Part shown: positions 25,849 through 34,301 of the stretch, one piece after another | Layout of the letters: every line of letters begins with the position of its first letter | Position numbering within the stretch: position 1 is the stretch's first letter | Source of the DNA: Vibrio inusitatus | Lineage (GTDB): Bacteria > Pseudomonadota > Gammaproteobacteria > Enterobacterales > Vibrionaceae | DNA length: 64,000 bases | Direction of reading: 5' to 3' | Assembly (NCBI GenBank): GCA_024346935.1 | Contig: AP024879.1 | Span: 496,001 to 560,000 of the forward strand | Made by a program: the position numbers and the translations under genes | The notes under the pieces: generated by a model | Databases searched by the model: none | The model's input: the letters and a program-made list of their open reading frames with translations, nothing else | What the model was told of the DNA's origin: nothing

Positions 25849-26487
25849 TTATTGCCCTCTACCATCGACCATGATGCGCAGTGTTTTCACTGTGATTTGA
25901 AAATCAGTCACGAACCAATTTCGAACAGAGTGATGAGATAGAGCGTAGCTGTGATCGTATCCTACCTTGGACCGCACGTCTTCTATTGAGGTATCGTAGC
26001 CTTGATTAACTTGGGCAAGCCCTGTAATACCGGGAAGTACGCCGTAAGTTCGGTCTGCAAAAAATGGGATTTCTTTTTCAAGCGTTTTGTAAAATACTGG
26101 GCGCTCAGGGCGAGGGCCAATCAGCGACATTTCACCTTTTAACACGTTAAACAGCTGTGGCAGTTCATCTAAGCGAGTTTTTCTTAAAAAACGACCAACA
26201 GGTGTAATTCGAGGGTCGTGTTTGGTTGCCCAAGCCGCGCCTTTAGCTTCTGCATCTTGATACATAGTGCGAAACTTAATGATTTCAAATAAAGCCATTT
26301 CATTCGGGGTAGATTTTCCTACTCGCAGTTGACGATAGAATAAAGGGCCTTTGGAAGTCCCTAAGATAGCTATCGCGATAAATGGTAGCAAAGGTAACAT
26401 TAAGGCAATACCAATCAGTGAACCCGTCACATCAAAAAAGCGTTTTCCTAAGGTAATGGTATTGTTCTTTTTAGTTAGCGTGTACAT
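25849..26487 (-). CDS. sypR: Undecaprenyl-phosphate sugar transferase, SypR-like
   Basis: 212 residues from the ATG at 26487, chosen over an upstream ATG because AAGGAATTAGCT precedes it and the longer form overlaps sypQ. One N-terminal membrane helix (FFDVTGSLIGIALMLPLLPFIAIAIL) is followed by the bacterial sugar transferase domain: GPLFYRQLRVGK, FEIIKFRTM, RFLRKTRLDELPQLFNVLKGEMSLIGPRPE and GITGLAQVNQGYD. It should move the first sugar-1-phosphate onto undecaprenyl phosphate at the inner membrane, starting the repeat unit. Domain, last position after sypP and sypQ, and the SypG-like sites support SypR. Confidence 0.85.
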   Translation of the reverse strand: MYTLTKKNNTITLGKRFFDVTGSLIGIALMLPLLPFIAIAILGTSKGPLFYRQLRVGKSTPNEMALFEIIKFRTMYQDAEAKGAAWATKHDPRITPVGRFLRKTRLDELPQLFNVLKGEMSLIGPRPERPVFYKTLEKEIPFFADRTYGVLPGITGLAQVNQGYDTSIEDVRSKVGYDHSYALSHHSVRNWFVTDFQITVKTLRIMVDGRGQ

Positions 26488-26512
26488 AGCTAATTCCTTG
26501 TAAACGAGTAAG

Positions 26513-27685
26513 TTAATGGCTGTTTTTGATAACAAGATAGCGTAGGCCGCCGATGAGGTTGGCGGTATGTCCGAGTAAGATGTAATGGATAAGTCCCAAG
26601 GGTTTGAATGACAATAGTGGGGGACATATCCAGCAGACTAAGCTAGAGGCATAAATGGCAAGTTGTAGGTAGAACGCAATTTGGAAAATGACGTACTGTT
26701 GCAATAATGCACTGCTCACCAATGTGGCAAACATTAGATAAGGCATTAGCAACCGCAGCCCTTTTCCCGAGAAAAAAGCGAACGCTATCGTCTTGAATTT
26801 TGGGTGAAATAAACCAATGAGAGTAATGGCCTGTTGCATGTTGCCTGCGGAAATTCTCAGTCGACGAGAAAAGTCATCGCTAAGTTGTGTGGGTTGCATT
26901 TCTGTGGCAATTACATTGGTGTCGTAGTCGGCTAAATAGCCTTTCTCAACGATACGCATTGGTAAGATGAAATCGTCATTGATGCTGTTTGAAGCCAAAG
27001 GCTGAAACAGGTGACTGCGAAATACGTAGAACGCGCCGTGTGATCCAATAGAGGTAGCAAGGTTTGCTTCTGCGGATTTAATACTGCTTTGATACTGCCA
27101 GTATTTCTCTTCCCCCTCACTACCACTATCAAACAGAGAGTAAGTGCCGTTTACTACGCCAACCTGTTCGTTTTCAAAGTGAGACTCTGCAATCAGCAAA
27201 GCGTCAATAGAGACTAACGAAGTGACATCACTAAGTACGGTTAGATCTGACTGGATAGATTCCATGGCCTCGTTGATGATAGCGACCTTGCCACGATTTT
27301 GTTTGTGCTCAACGATTTCAAATAGCGTATCAGCGCAAATCGCTTCTTGGATGGTCGCGATTGCTATATTCGCCGTATTGTCGCTACACCCGTCACAGAT
27401 TATTTTTACAGATAGTTTTTTATTGGGGTAATCCAATGAGGCTATGTTGCGGATTTTGTCTGCAATCCACTCTTCTTCATTAAATGCGGGAACAATAATC
27501 GTGATGGATGGGCGTTTAGTGTCTAAGGCAGTATCTTGAAAGTGACGTACCGTAACCATGGTTTTTTGTTTTGTCGTGCGTTTAGCGATGAGTTTAAGTA
27601 GCAGTGGATATCCTACATGGTGATAGACGATAAGAAAGCTAGCGACCATAAATACAGTGACGAGTAGAGCGTGATACGTAGACAT
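26513..27685 (-). CDS. sypQ: Membrane glycosyltransferase (GT2), SypQ-like
   Basis: 390 residues. An N-terminal helix (about 5-27) is followed by a GT-A domain: SITIIVPAFNEEEWIADKI, KIICDGCSDNTANIA, VVNGTYSLFDSGSEG and the QxxRW-like RRLRISAGNMQQAI. C-terminal hydrophobic helices (about 295-375) follow. The family includes poly-N-acetylglucosamine-type synthases, so it may extend or transfer a sugar at the inner membrane. It lies 2 bp after sypP and 25 bp before sypR, so translation is tightly coupled. Confidence 0.82.
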   Translation of the reverse strand: MSTYHALLVTVFMVASFLIVYHHVGYPLLLKLIAKRTTKQKTMVTVRHFQDTALDTKRPSITIIVPAFNEEEWIADKIRNIASLDYPNKKLSVKIICDGCSDNTANIAIATIQEAICADTLFEIVEHKQNRGKVAIINEAMESIQSDLTVLSDVTSLVSIDALLIAESHFENEQVGVVNGTYSLFDSGSEGEEKYWQYQSSIKSAEANLATSIGSHGAFYVFRSHLFQPLASNSINDDFILPMRIVEKGYLADYDTNVIATEMQPTQLSDDFSRRLRISAGNMQQAITLIGLFHPKFKTIAFAFFSGKGLRLLMPYLMFATLVSSALLQQYVIFQIAFYLQLAIYASSLVCWICPPLLSFKPLGLIHYILLGHTANLIGGLRYLVIKNSH

Positions 27686-27687
27686 GA

Positions 27688-28770
27688 TTAAGCTCCAATA
27701 TTGGCGAGTTGTTGATAACGGGAGACTACGTCTCGAATATCGTGTTTCTCAACGACATGCTTCCGTGGTGACGTATTCGATGGTTTGAACGCCTGGATTG
27801 AGTAGGCCAGTTTATGAGGACAATTGGCTTCCACTAACAATCCGCTATCCGGACATAAAGTTTCTGCAGATGCACCGACATCAGTGACTAAAGTAGGGGT
27901 TCCACAAGATTGCGCCTCAATTGCGGTTAAAGGAAACCCTTCGTGGCGTGAAGGTAGACAGAACAAATCTAGGGCTTGATAAAATAAAGGCATATCTTCT
28001 AATCGACCTAAGAAGTGGACTCTATCTTCTATACCTAAACTCTGGGTGAGAGTTATGAGCGCTTCAAATTGGGAACCGTCTCCTGCAATAGCTAACTGGT
28101 ATTGACGAGGTAGTTCGCTTATCGCCTGAATCAGAAGATCATGACCTTTAACAGATTCTAATCTTCCGGCTGTACCTATAATAGTTGTGTCATTGGGAAG
28201 ATTTAGTACCTCTCTCGAGGCTTGTTTTTTCCCTTCAACAAAACGCATGGTATCAATACCATTGTGAATGGTAGTGAGTTTAGAGTGAGTGAATAACTCA
28301 TCTAGTCGCTGCTCCACTTTAAAGGCATCAGCGACTACCATAGGTTGAACCCACATTAACAATGCGCGTTGTAATTGTCGGTGTTTGAAGCTGTTTAGAT
28401 GCCACACATCGTGTTCGGTATGAAGCTTAGATTTGATGCCACAACGTTTTGCGGCAAGACCTGCATACAATAATGGCCCAATGTGGTGAGTATGAACGAC
28501 ATCAACGCGCAACTCCCTAAACAAAACACTGAGATCTGATATTGTCTTGAGACTAAAAGCGTCAGGTTTATTGAAGAAAATTAAGTTCTCGGCAAACGCT
28601 TCCAGCCTTGGCCAATTCTCGATAGCTTGTTCTTTGGTTCCTTGCAAACTGACAATGTAAACGTCATGGTCGTTACTACTAAAAGAAACGAAGTCCAGTG
28701 CCAAACTCTCTATTCCACCCGGGGAGAGATGCTGTACTACGTGAACGACTGTTTTTCTATCTTTCTTCAT
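27688..28770 (-). CDS. sypP: GT4-family glycosyltransferase, SypP-like
   Basis: 360 residues from the ATG at 28770. A longer frame to 28851 runs through the sigma-54 promoter and is rejected; AGGAATCGTT precedes the chosen ATG. GT-B fold: VVHVVQHLSPGGIESLALDFVSF at the N-terminus, then IIGTAGRLESVKGHDLLIQAI and SRHEGFPLTAIEAQSCGTPTLVTDVGA, the nucleotide-sugar binding E-x7-E region. It transfers a sugar during assembly of the Syp repeat unit in the cytoplasm. First gene of the sypPQR unit. Confidence 0.83.
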   Translation of the reverse strand: MKKDRKTVVHVVQHLSPGGIESLALDFVSFSSNDHDVYIVSLQGTKEQAIENWPRLEAFAENLIFFNKPDAFSLKTISDLSVLFRELRVDVVHTHHIGPLLYAGLAAKRCGIKSKLHTEHDVWHLNSFKHRQLQRALLMWVQPMVVADAFKVEQRLDELFTHSKLTTIHNGIDTMRFVEGKKQASREVLNLPNDTTIIGTAGRLESVKGHDLLIQAISELPRQYQLAIAGDGSQFEALITLTQSLGIEDRVHFLGRLEDMPLFYQALDLFCLPSRHEGFPLTAIEAQSCGTPTLVTDVGASAETLCPDSGLLVEANCPHKLAYSIQAFKPSNTSPRKHVVEKHDIRDVVSRYQQLANIGA

Positions 28771-28833
28771 AACGATTCCTTGTTTGTGTGTCTTTGCGAG
28801 TCGCGGAGAAATCTTTTTTACATAAGTCGTACG

Positions 28834-28851
28834 TTGCAGGAGTCGTGCCAA
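28834..28851 (-). promoter_or_regulatory. Sigma-54 promoter of sypP
   Basis: Read on the minus strand: TTGGCACGACTCCTGCAA. It has GG-N10-GC and matches TGGCACG-N4-TTGCA at all but one base. About 64 bp before the sypP ATG. Confidence 0.82.
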
Positions 28852-28898
28852 CTTTAAGTTATTGTTTTAAAGCTTTTTTGTCAGAAGGGGGTTGATAT

Positions 28899-28913
28899 TT
28901 CTTACTCTGAGAA
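28899..28913. promoter_or_regulatory. SypG-type enhancer before sypP
   Basis: TTCTTACTCTGAGAA matches the TTCTCA-N3-TGAGAA palindrome at 11 of 12 positions. It lies 47 bp upstream of the sigma-54 promoter, as at the other three sites. Confidence 0.65.
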
Positions 28914-28961
28914 TCATTTTGAAAGGAAAGAGAAATGATTAGCGATGATCTAGCGGGGCAT

Positions 28962-28990
28962 AAAAAAGCCGAGCGATGAATAGCTCGGCT
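28962..28990 (-). terminator. Terminator after the CatB-like gene
   Basis: AGCCGAGC and GCTCGGCT stem with an 8-nt loop, then a T-run on the minus strand. It insulates sypP from the acetyltransferase gene upstream. Confidence 0.88.
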
Positions 28991-29012
28991 CGATTGTGCT
29001 AGGTAATTTTTC

Positions 29013-29654
29013 CTAGTCTTTATTTTGTCTATCCCATGCTTTGGCGGCGTTTTTGAGGTTATTGATATCAGAGGCGCATAGATAGCGCTTTAAAGCGTCA
29101 AATTTTTCCGATGACCAGCTGTAAATTCCAAGGTTTATCAGGTCTTCAATCACAAGTGGATCAAAGCGCCTTTTTACAAGTTTAGCGGGAGATCCCGCCA
29201 CAATGGAATAAGGCTCAACATCTTTAGTCACCACGCTATTGGCTGCTATGACGGCCCCTTCACCAATAGTGATGCCTGGCATTATCATAGCTCTCATGCC
29301 AATCCAAACGCCATCAGCTATATGTGTGTCCCCCTTACTTACATAGGCTTCATCTATGTAATCCATAAACGGATAGAGACAAAACCAATCGACTCTGTGG
29401 GTATGATTGCCTCCCATAAGAATGACGACTTCAGCTCCAATACAGACATAATTTCCAATAAAGAGTTTATCTACCTCCCAACGAGGTTGCCATTCGCGGC
29501 TTATTTTATCGCCGTGCAGATAGCGAACGACAGATTCCTCAAAGCCATTGTCCCAACAGTCGCTGTAATAACTGTGCTTACCTTTTACAGTAATATTGGG
29601 GTTACTGACTATCTCATGCAGTAACTGATATTTTGACCAGTGTTTATTTTGCAT
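29013..29654 (-). CDS. CatB-related hexapeptide acetyltransferase
   Basis: 213 residues of the xenobiotic acetyltransferase (XAT/CatB) family, left-handed beta-helix fold. Seen: the early ITVKGKHSYYSDCWDNGFE segment, KLFIGNYVCIGAEVVILMGGNHTHRVDWFCLYPF with the catalytic His region, then DGVWIGMRAMIMPGITIGEGAVIAANSVVTKDVEPYSIVAGSPAKLVKRRF. Length matches CatB chloramphenicol acetyltransferases (about 210). True drug acetylation cannot be told from acetylation of a sugar. No attC integron site was seen next to it. It lies between the BatD gene and sypP on the same strand, but its own terminator separates it from sypP. Confidence 0.83.
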   Translation of the reverse strand: MQNKHWSKYQLLHEIVSNPNITVKGKHSYYSDCWDNGFEESVVRYLHGDKISREWQPRWEVDKLFIGNYVCIGAEVVILMGGNHTHRVDWFCLYPFMDYIDEAYVSKGDTHIADGVWIGMRAMIMPGITIGEGAVIAANSVVTKDVEPYSIVAGSPAKLVKRRFDPLVIEDLINLGIYSWSSEKFDALKRYLCASDINNLKNAAKAWDRQNKD

Positions 29655-29811
29655 AGTGTTACCTCTAACAGTGATTGAATTTTCATTACAGTGTCACGTA
29701 AGGGCAGTCAGTGGATTCGAGGTTGTTTGAGGAGAGGAATGAGTTTCATAGTGTTATTTGATTTGATGGACAGTGCAAGGATAGCACAGCTAGTAATGAA
29801 CCAAAAAAGAG

Positions 29812-29841
29812 AAATCGACAGGCATGGACCTATCGATTTTC
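29812..29841 (-). terminator. Possible terminator after the BatD-like gene
   Basis: GAAATCGACAGG and CCTATCGATTTT form an imperfect stem with one mismatch, with a poly-T flank (complement of AAAAAA at about 29802-29808) on the minus strand. The intergenic 29655-29863 shows no gene. Confidence 0.55.
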
Positions 29842-29863
29842 ACGTAATGACTTATTTAGAAAA

Positions 29864-31189
29864 TTATGGGTTAAGTCTCCAATCAAAATCTTCTGTTGTT
29901 AGGTTTGAATCGTTGCGAGTAACCGCAGTCAGTAATCTTTGTGCTTGCGAAGAGCTCAATGGTTGTATGCTCTCATCTCTAGCAAAAGAATAGCGCAGTA
30001 GTTGCTTCCAGATGTTCACGGACTCGTCATCCAGTTTATCCACAAATGTACGGTTTCCAGCTATGAGATATAGATGGTCAACTGCTTCTGCATAATGTTG
30101 ATCTTCGACAGCGGATTTATAGAGCTTGATATATGTGTTTATGTCGATTTTAGTCGGTAGCACTTTTTGAGTGTTGGGTCTTGTTTTACGTGCAATCACG
30201 GTGGCAATACTTAGACCTACAAAAATGAATAGCCCAATGAGATAAACGCTGTATTTAGACACAAACCCAATCAGAGACTGAACAAGGTCATGATTTTGCA
30301 AGATCGCACTACTAGTGCCAACCTGAAACTCCAAAGGGTCAGTTGTCAGCGTCTTAAGCTCATTAGTCTCAGTATCCCACCACTCTATTGATTGTGAGGG
30401 GATGATTAACTTACCGGATTCTTGAAATACTACTGTAACAGCTTGGTTCAATACCGCAGTATTGCGCTTACTCAAACGGTCAAAGATATTTTCTTTAGCT
30501 ACTGGTTTTTGGTAAACCTCAACACTCGCAATTTCTGGCACTTTTACGTCGGGTAACAGCATCATATGTGAGTTCTTTACCTTGAGTTGATAGGTTAATA
30601 TCACAGCATCGCCTACGGCAAAGGGATCACTAGTAGGTTTATCAGTTGTGAGTGTGAAGCTGGCACCTGAGCCAGATACAAATTCACTACTCATCTCCAG
30701 TGACGGAGGGGTCTTTACATTGAAGGGTGTGTCCTCAGAGGAAATCGTGCCTTTCAATGGATTTATCTTGTCATTCTCAAGCACTACAGCAACGTCAAAA
30801 CTTGGTATAACAAAGTCCCCTGCTGTTAGAGGGTAGATATACAGCTTTGCTGTTTGTGTATACCACTTTTCACCGTCTAACATACGTGCGGATCGCGTTA
30901 CTTGTTGATCGTCTTTTTTCACTATGGCGTTTTTTAAATCGAGATAAGGGACTACCATTGCGTCTTTAAAGGGTTTAGTGCTGCTTAACTCAACTTCAAC
31001 CTGCACCTGCTGTTTAGGCGCTGTATTTTGATCTTTGACCTTTATTGAAAGAGCTATTTGTTTATTATCTATGACTGGCTGAAGATCATTGGCAATAGTG
31101 GTGTTAGACATAACCAAAAATATTAAACCCAGTGATACCGAATAGACCCAATTGTAAAAACGGTCTGTTGATTGATTACTCTTGTTCAT
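29864..31189 (-). CDS. BatD-like membrane protein
   Basis: 441 residues with an N-terminal signal helix (FYNWVYSVSLGLIFLVMSNTTIA) and one C-terminal membrane helix (about 315-340). The region between is predicted extracytoplasmic and beta-rich: QIALSIKVKDQNTAPKQQVQVEVEL and TPFNVKTPPSLEMSSEFV, which is the repeated module layout of BatD. The cytoplasmic tail is helical. It is the last gene of the MoxR/VWA operon and overlaps the end of the TPR gene by 14 bp. BatA-E proteins were named for aerotolerance in Bacteroides; their exact function here is not known. Confidence 0.8.
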   Translation of the reverse strand: MNKSNQSTDRFYNWVYSVSLGLIFLVMSNTTIANDLQPVIDNKQIALSIKVKDQNTAPKQQVQVEVELSSTKPFKDAMVVPYLDLKNAIVKKDDQQVTRSARMLDGEKWYTQTAKLYIYPLTAGDFVIPSFDVAVVLENDKINPLKGTISSEDTPFNVKTPPSLEMSSEFVSGSGASFTLTTDKPTSDPFAVGDAVILTYQLKVKNSHMMLLPDVKVPEIASVEVYQKPVAKENIFDRLSKRNTAVLNQAVTVVFQESGKLIIPSQSIEWWDTETNELKTLTTDPLEFQVGTSSAILQNHDLVQSLIGFVSKYSVYLIGLFIFVGLSIATVIARKTRPNTQKVLPTKIDINTYIKLYKSAVEDQHYAEAVDHLYLIAGNRTFVDKLDDESVNIWKQLLRYSFARDESIQPLSSSQAQRLLTAVTRNDSNLTTEDFDWRLNP

Positions 31190-31805
31190 TTGCGTATTCC
31201 TGTTGAAACTTTTGTCGCAAGAACTTTGAAGGGTCTTGTCTAACCTGCTTTAACCAAACCTGATCTGAGAGCTCTGTCGGCGTACCTTCTGAACCTTCTT
31301 CTTCGCTGGTGGCAATATTTCTATCATCAATCATTTTCTCACCTTCTTTTTTTTCCAAAGGCGCATTTTTTAGCTTCTCTATGGCCGCGTTCATCACTTC
31401 AACGTTCTGCTTCATCTCTTTTTCCAGTACTGGGTCCTGACTAAGTTCCAAATAAAGTGATTTTGCTTGTGCAAACTGATTTGAATAAGCGAACACGTTA
31501 GCAAGAAGATATTTAGATTGAGTATCTTCACGACCACTAAGCAGTGACATTGCGCTTTGAAAGTCTCCAGATAGATAGGCGCTACGTGCTTTCCATTCTC
31601 CAGAATCAAATGATGCTTGGGCTTTGGCATACTCTCCTTGCTTAAAATAAATATGTCCTTGTTGATCTTTAGTCAGCCAAAAGTTCATGAAGCGAGTAGG
31701 GGATAAAGCTCCAAATAGCGACAGAGCTAAGAGGACTAGGAGTATCCATTGCCAACTTGGTCTATGCATGATCCAGTGCATAGGTGATTGTTTTATAGTT
31801 ACCAT
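31176..31805 (-). CDS. TPR-containing membrane protein of the MoxR/VWA operon (BatC/E-like)
   Basis: 209 residues from the ATG at 31805; the upstream ATG at 31817 touches AGAGG with no spacing, while the chosen one has it at a normal distance. One membrane helix (WQWILLVLLALSLFGAL), then TPR-like helices (about 50-140: GHIYFKQGEYAKAQASF, YLLANVFAYSNQFAQAKSLYLEL) and a charged C-terminal tail. It overlaps both neighbours by a few bases, so translation is coupled. Likely a scaffold for the VWA proteins. Confidence 0.75.
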   Translation of the reverse strand: MVTIKQSPMHWIMHRPSWQWILLVLLALSLFGALSPTRFMNFWLTKDQQGHIYFKQGEYAKAQASFDSGEWKARSAYLSGDFQSAMSLLSGREDTQSKYLLANVFAYSNQFAQAKSLYLELSQDPVLEKEMKQNVEVMNAAIEKLKNAPLEKKEGEKMIDDRNIATSEEEGSEGTPTELSDQVWLKQVRQDPSKFLRQKFQQEYANEQE

Positions 31806-32782
31806 TGCAATGTCCATCCTCTTCTAAACCACATTAGTTGAATGGGTAACAACAAAAACAGCAGCGGATAGCCAGAATCAATCCAAGGTTGAGCTTTGTC
31901 ATTTACAGCAAATAAATTACTTTGAATATCTTGATAAACTTGTTCGACATCCGTTGAGTCGTGAGTAAATAGGGTCATCGAACCATGACCAGCGTGAGCC
32001 AATGCTTCTAAGTCTTGAATCTGCGATGCTGATAATCCTTGAGCCCCATCTCGACCACTATCGGCATTTTCACCCATCGCCCAGACCAATACTTGGTGCT
32101 CCAAAGAAGTGAACTCTTGCTGCATTTTCTCAATCGCTTTTTGGTCAGTTTTATCTGTCACAATAAGTACTGTCGATGACACCTTTGATTTACTCAATAG
32201 GCCTACTACCGGCTCAATAACTGATACTGGCTTGCTTTGATTATCCGGTAATAAACTAGGGTCTAAGACGTCCAAAAAGTAACGAATTAGCTCTCTGTCT
32301 TTAGTTACAGGCATAGCAACATGTGAGCTTCCTCCGTATACAACCAGTCCGGTCTTAGCATCGCCCCTGAGGTCAGTTAATTGTGAGATTTTCTGTTTGG
32401 CACGCTCTAGACGAGAGGGTTGAATATCGGTTTTCGACATAGAGCCTGATACATCAAGGGCGATAATTAACTCAGCATTATCTTCAAAAAAGGGTGAGGC
32501 TTGTTTTTTCCACGTTGGGCCAGCCATCACTAGAGTTGATAATAGTGAGAAAACGAAAAAAAGCTTTATAGGTGTCAACCAGGCGCCTTGTTTTTGATTA
32601 ATCGTCAGGTGCGTAATGATGTTCTTTGACATTACAGATTGCCATTGAGTAGCGAGATCATCTTGTTTTACCATTAACTGCTGTATCGCAAATAGCGGTA
32701 TTAGAGCTAATAACCACCATGGGCGAATGAAGTGGAAATTGCTGATGTCACCCACGAGTCCCCAATCAAACAAATTATTCAT
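31799..32782 (-). CDS. VWA-domain membrane protein (BatB-like)
   Basis: 327 residues from the ATG at 32782, preceded by GGGGGA; an upstream ATG has no site. A membrane helix near the N-terminus and one near the C-terminus flank a von Willebrand A domain. The MIDAS metal site DVSGSMSKTD is intact. It overlaps the VWA gene upstream and the TPR gene downstream. Confidence 0.85.
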   Translation of the reverse strand: MNNLFDWGLVGDISNFHFIRPWWLLALIPLFAIQQLMVKQDDLATQWQSVMSKNIITHLTINQKQGAWLTPIKLFFVFSLLSTLVMAGPTWKKQASPFFEDNAELIIALDVSGSMSKTDIQPSRLERAKQKISQLTDLRGDAKTGLVVYGGSSHVAMPVTKDRELIRYFLDVLDPSLLPDNQSKPVSVIEPVVGLLSKSKVSSTVLIVTDKTDQKAIEKMQQEFTSLEHQVLVWAMGENADSGRDGAQGLSASQIQDLEALAHAGHGSMTLFTHDSTDVEQVYQDIQSNLFAVNDKAQPWIDSGYPLLFLLLPIQLMWFRRGWTLQW

Positions 32783-33800
32783 TTGGTCCCCCATGAGTGC
32801 GAGTGAGTAGCTCTGTTATACGCTTGCTACGTTTTACTTGCCCTGCAAATACGAATAGTGCAGCCAGCAAATTAAACAAAAAACTAATGCCAAACGCCCA
32901 GTAATGGAGGCTGTGACGAGGTCTATGAGTCAGTAGCTCAAATTCTTGTTGTTCTAACTTATCAATGATGGCGTACGCTTGATTGAGCTCAGCTCTGTTC
33001 ATTGCATGGAACATCTGTCCTCCAGTGATTTCTGACACCTTTTCTAGTGTAGGGAGGTCCATCTTGTATCGTCCCTTCGTGCTTGGGTCACCTATCGCAA
33101 TGGTATAAATTTTCACTCCATACTTAGCGGCTATTTCTGCAGCTTTTACGGGTGGCATTTTTGAGCTGGTATCGTCACCATCGGTCAATAAGATCATAAC
33201 TCTTTCCTTGCTCTGTTCTTGTTCAAATACAGCTATAGAGAGACCAATAGCATCTCCAAAGGCGGTTTGAAACCCAGCATAGCCAAGCTGAACATCGTCC
33301 AATAGTGCCAACCATGTTTTGGTATCTTCAGTAAATGGCGCCTGAACATATGCCGCATCGGCAAACAAGATAAGCCCCAATCGGTCATGCTCACGCTGTT
33401 TTACGAAATCGCTAAGAACTTGTTTCGCGATGTATAAGCGGTCATGTTTATTGCCTTGTTCATCGGTAAAGTCTTTTTCAGACATGGAGCCCGATAAATC
33501 GAGTGCGACCATGATCTCTCTAGCTGACTTTTTTTGTTCAATAGGTTCACCTACCCACATTGGCTTTGCAATTGCAGCGACTAAACATAGGTAGCTAATG
33601 ACAACTAATGCCCACTGTATCTTTCTTCGCTTAAGTAACGTTGCGCTTTGAGAAGGTTTATCCTCAGAGACCGAAACTAGACGTTCAAAAAAGGGTACCT
33701 GTAGAGCGTTTTTCGATTCCTTATAAGCGGGCAATAAACGGTGAACCAGCAGTGGCAATATGGCCAATAAAAAGGCGAGTGGGTATTCAAACTCAACCAT
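32775..33800 (-). CDS. VWA-domain membrane protein (BatA-like)
   Basis: 341 residues. Two N-terminal helices (about 3-22 and 60-80), a VWA domain with MIDAS DLSGSMSEKDF and the later LILFADAAYVQAPFTED and LLTDGDDTSSK segments, and a C-terminal helix. It follows the DUF4381 gene with an 8-bp overlap. MoxR ATPases are thought to act on VWA partners as chaperones or metal-insertion factors. Confidence 0.87.
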   Translation of the reverse strand: MVEFEYPLAFLLAILPLLVHRLLPAYKESKNALQVPFFERLVSVSEDKPSQSATLLKRRKIQWALVVISYLCLVAAIAKPMWVGEPIEQKKSAREIMVALDLSGSMSEKDFTDEQGNKHDRLYIAKQVLSDFVKQREHDRLGLILFADAAYVQAPFTEDTKTWLALLDDVQLGYAGFQTAFGDAIGLSIAVFEQEQSKERVMILLTDGDDTSSKMPPVKAAEIAAKYGVKIYTIAIGDPSTKGRYKMDLPTLEKVSEITGGQMFHAMNRAELNQAYAIIDKLEQQEFELLTHRPRHSLHYWAFGISFLFNLLAALFVFAGQVKRSKRITELLTRTHGGPNE

Positions 33801-34296
33801 GATCCACCTCGTGATGTTTGATCCAATGAGCGGCCTGGGTATACAAACCTTGGCACTGTTGTTGGTCGATAGCCGGATTTGAAGAATAAGAAAGTGAAGC
33901 TAACAGCCCATTAAACTGCGTAGAAAATTGGCTTCCTTTGCATTGACGATCAAGCCAACTCTCCCATTGCGCACCTAGTAACGGTGATACTTGGTGACGT
34001 GGATATGCATCAAGGGCGGTTTTACGAAGCAATTGCGGTAATCGCATGATCCCATCAGTGCACTTTTGTAGTTTATTTAGTTCCTCTAAGGCCATGCGAC
34101 GATACACATTGGCTTGATACTTGCGATAAGCAAGGTATACACGATAAAACGCAAAGCAGGCAAAGATACCAATAACAACATACCAACCTGGAGCATTGGG
34201 AATCCATGATATGGGCCCTGGTAGAGAAGGTTCAGCCAATCCTGACATCATTGAGTTCATACTCATGGGTTTAAGTGTTTCAGCAGTAGTACTCAT
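33793..34296 (-). CDS. DUF4381 family membrane protein
   Basis: 167 residues. A conserved Pro-rich entry (SLPGPISWIPNAPGWYVV) leads into one membrane helix (about 37-55), then a helical cytoplasmic domain (RMALEELNKL ... WESWLDRQC). Such proteins are nearly always found between DUF58 and VWA genes in MoxR operons; the role is unknown. It overlaps the VWA gene and starts 5 bp after the DUF58 gene. Confidence 0.82.
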   Translation of the reverse strand: MSTTAETLKPMSMNSMMSGLAEPSLPGPISWIPNAPGWYVVIGIFACFAFYRVYLAYRKYQANVYRRMALEELNKLQKCTDGIMRLPQLLRKTALDAYPRHQVSPLLGAQWESWLDRQCKGSQFSTQFNGLLASLSYSSNPAIDQQQCQGLYTQAAHWIKHHEVDHG

Positions 34297-34301
34297 TAGA
34301 A

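Noticed and set aside
28771..28851. 27-residue extension of sypP
   Set aside because: Its coding would cover the sigma-54 promoter; the internal ATG has a proper ribosome binding site.
29013..29654. CatB-like gene as an integron cassette
   Set aside because: No attC-like site or integrase is visible next to it.
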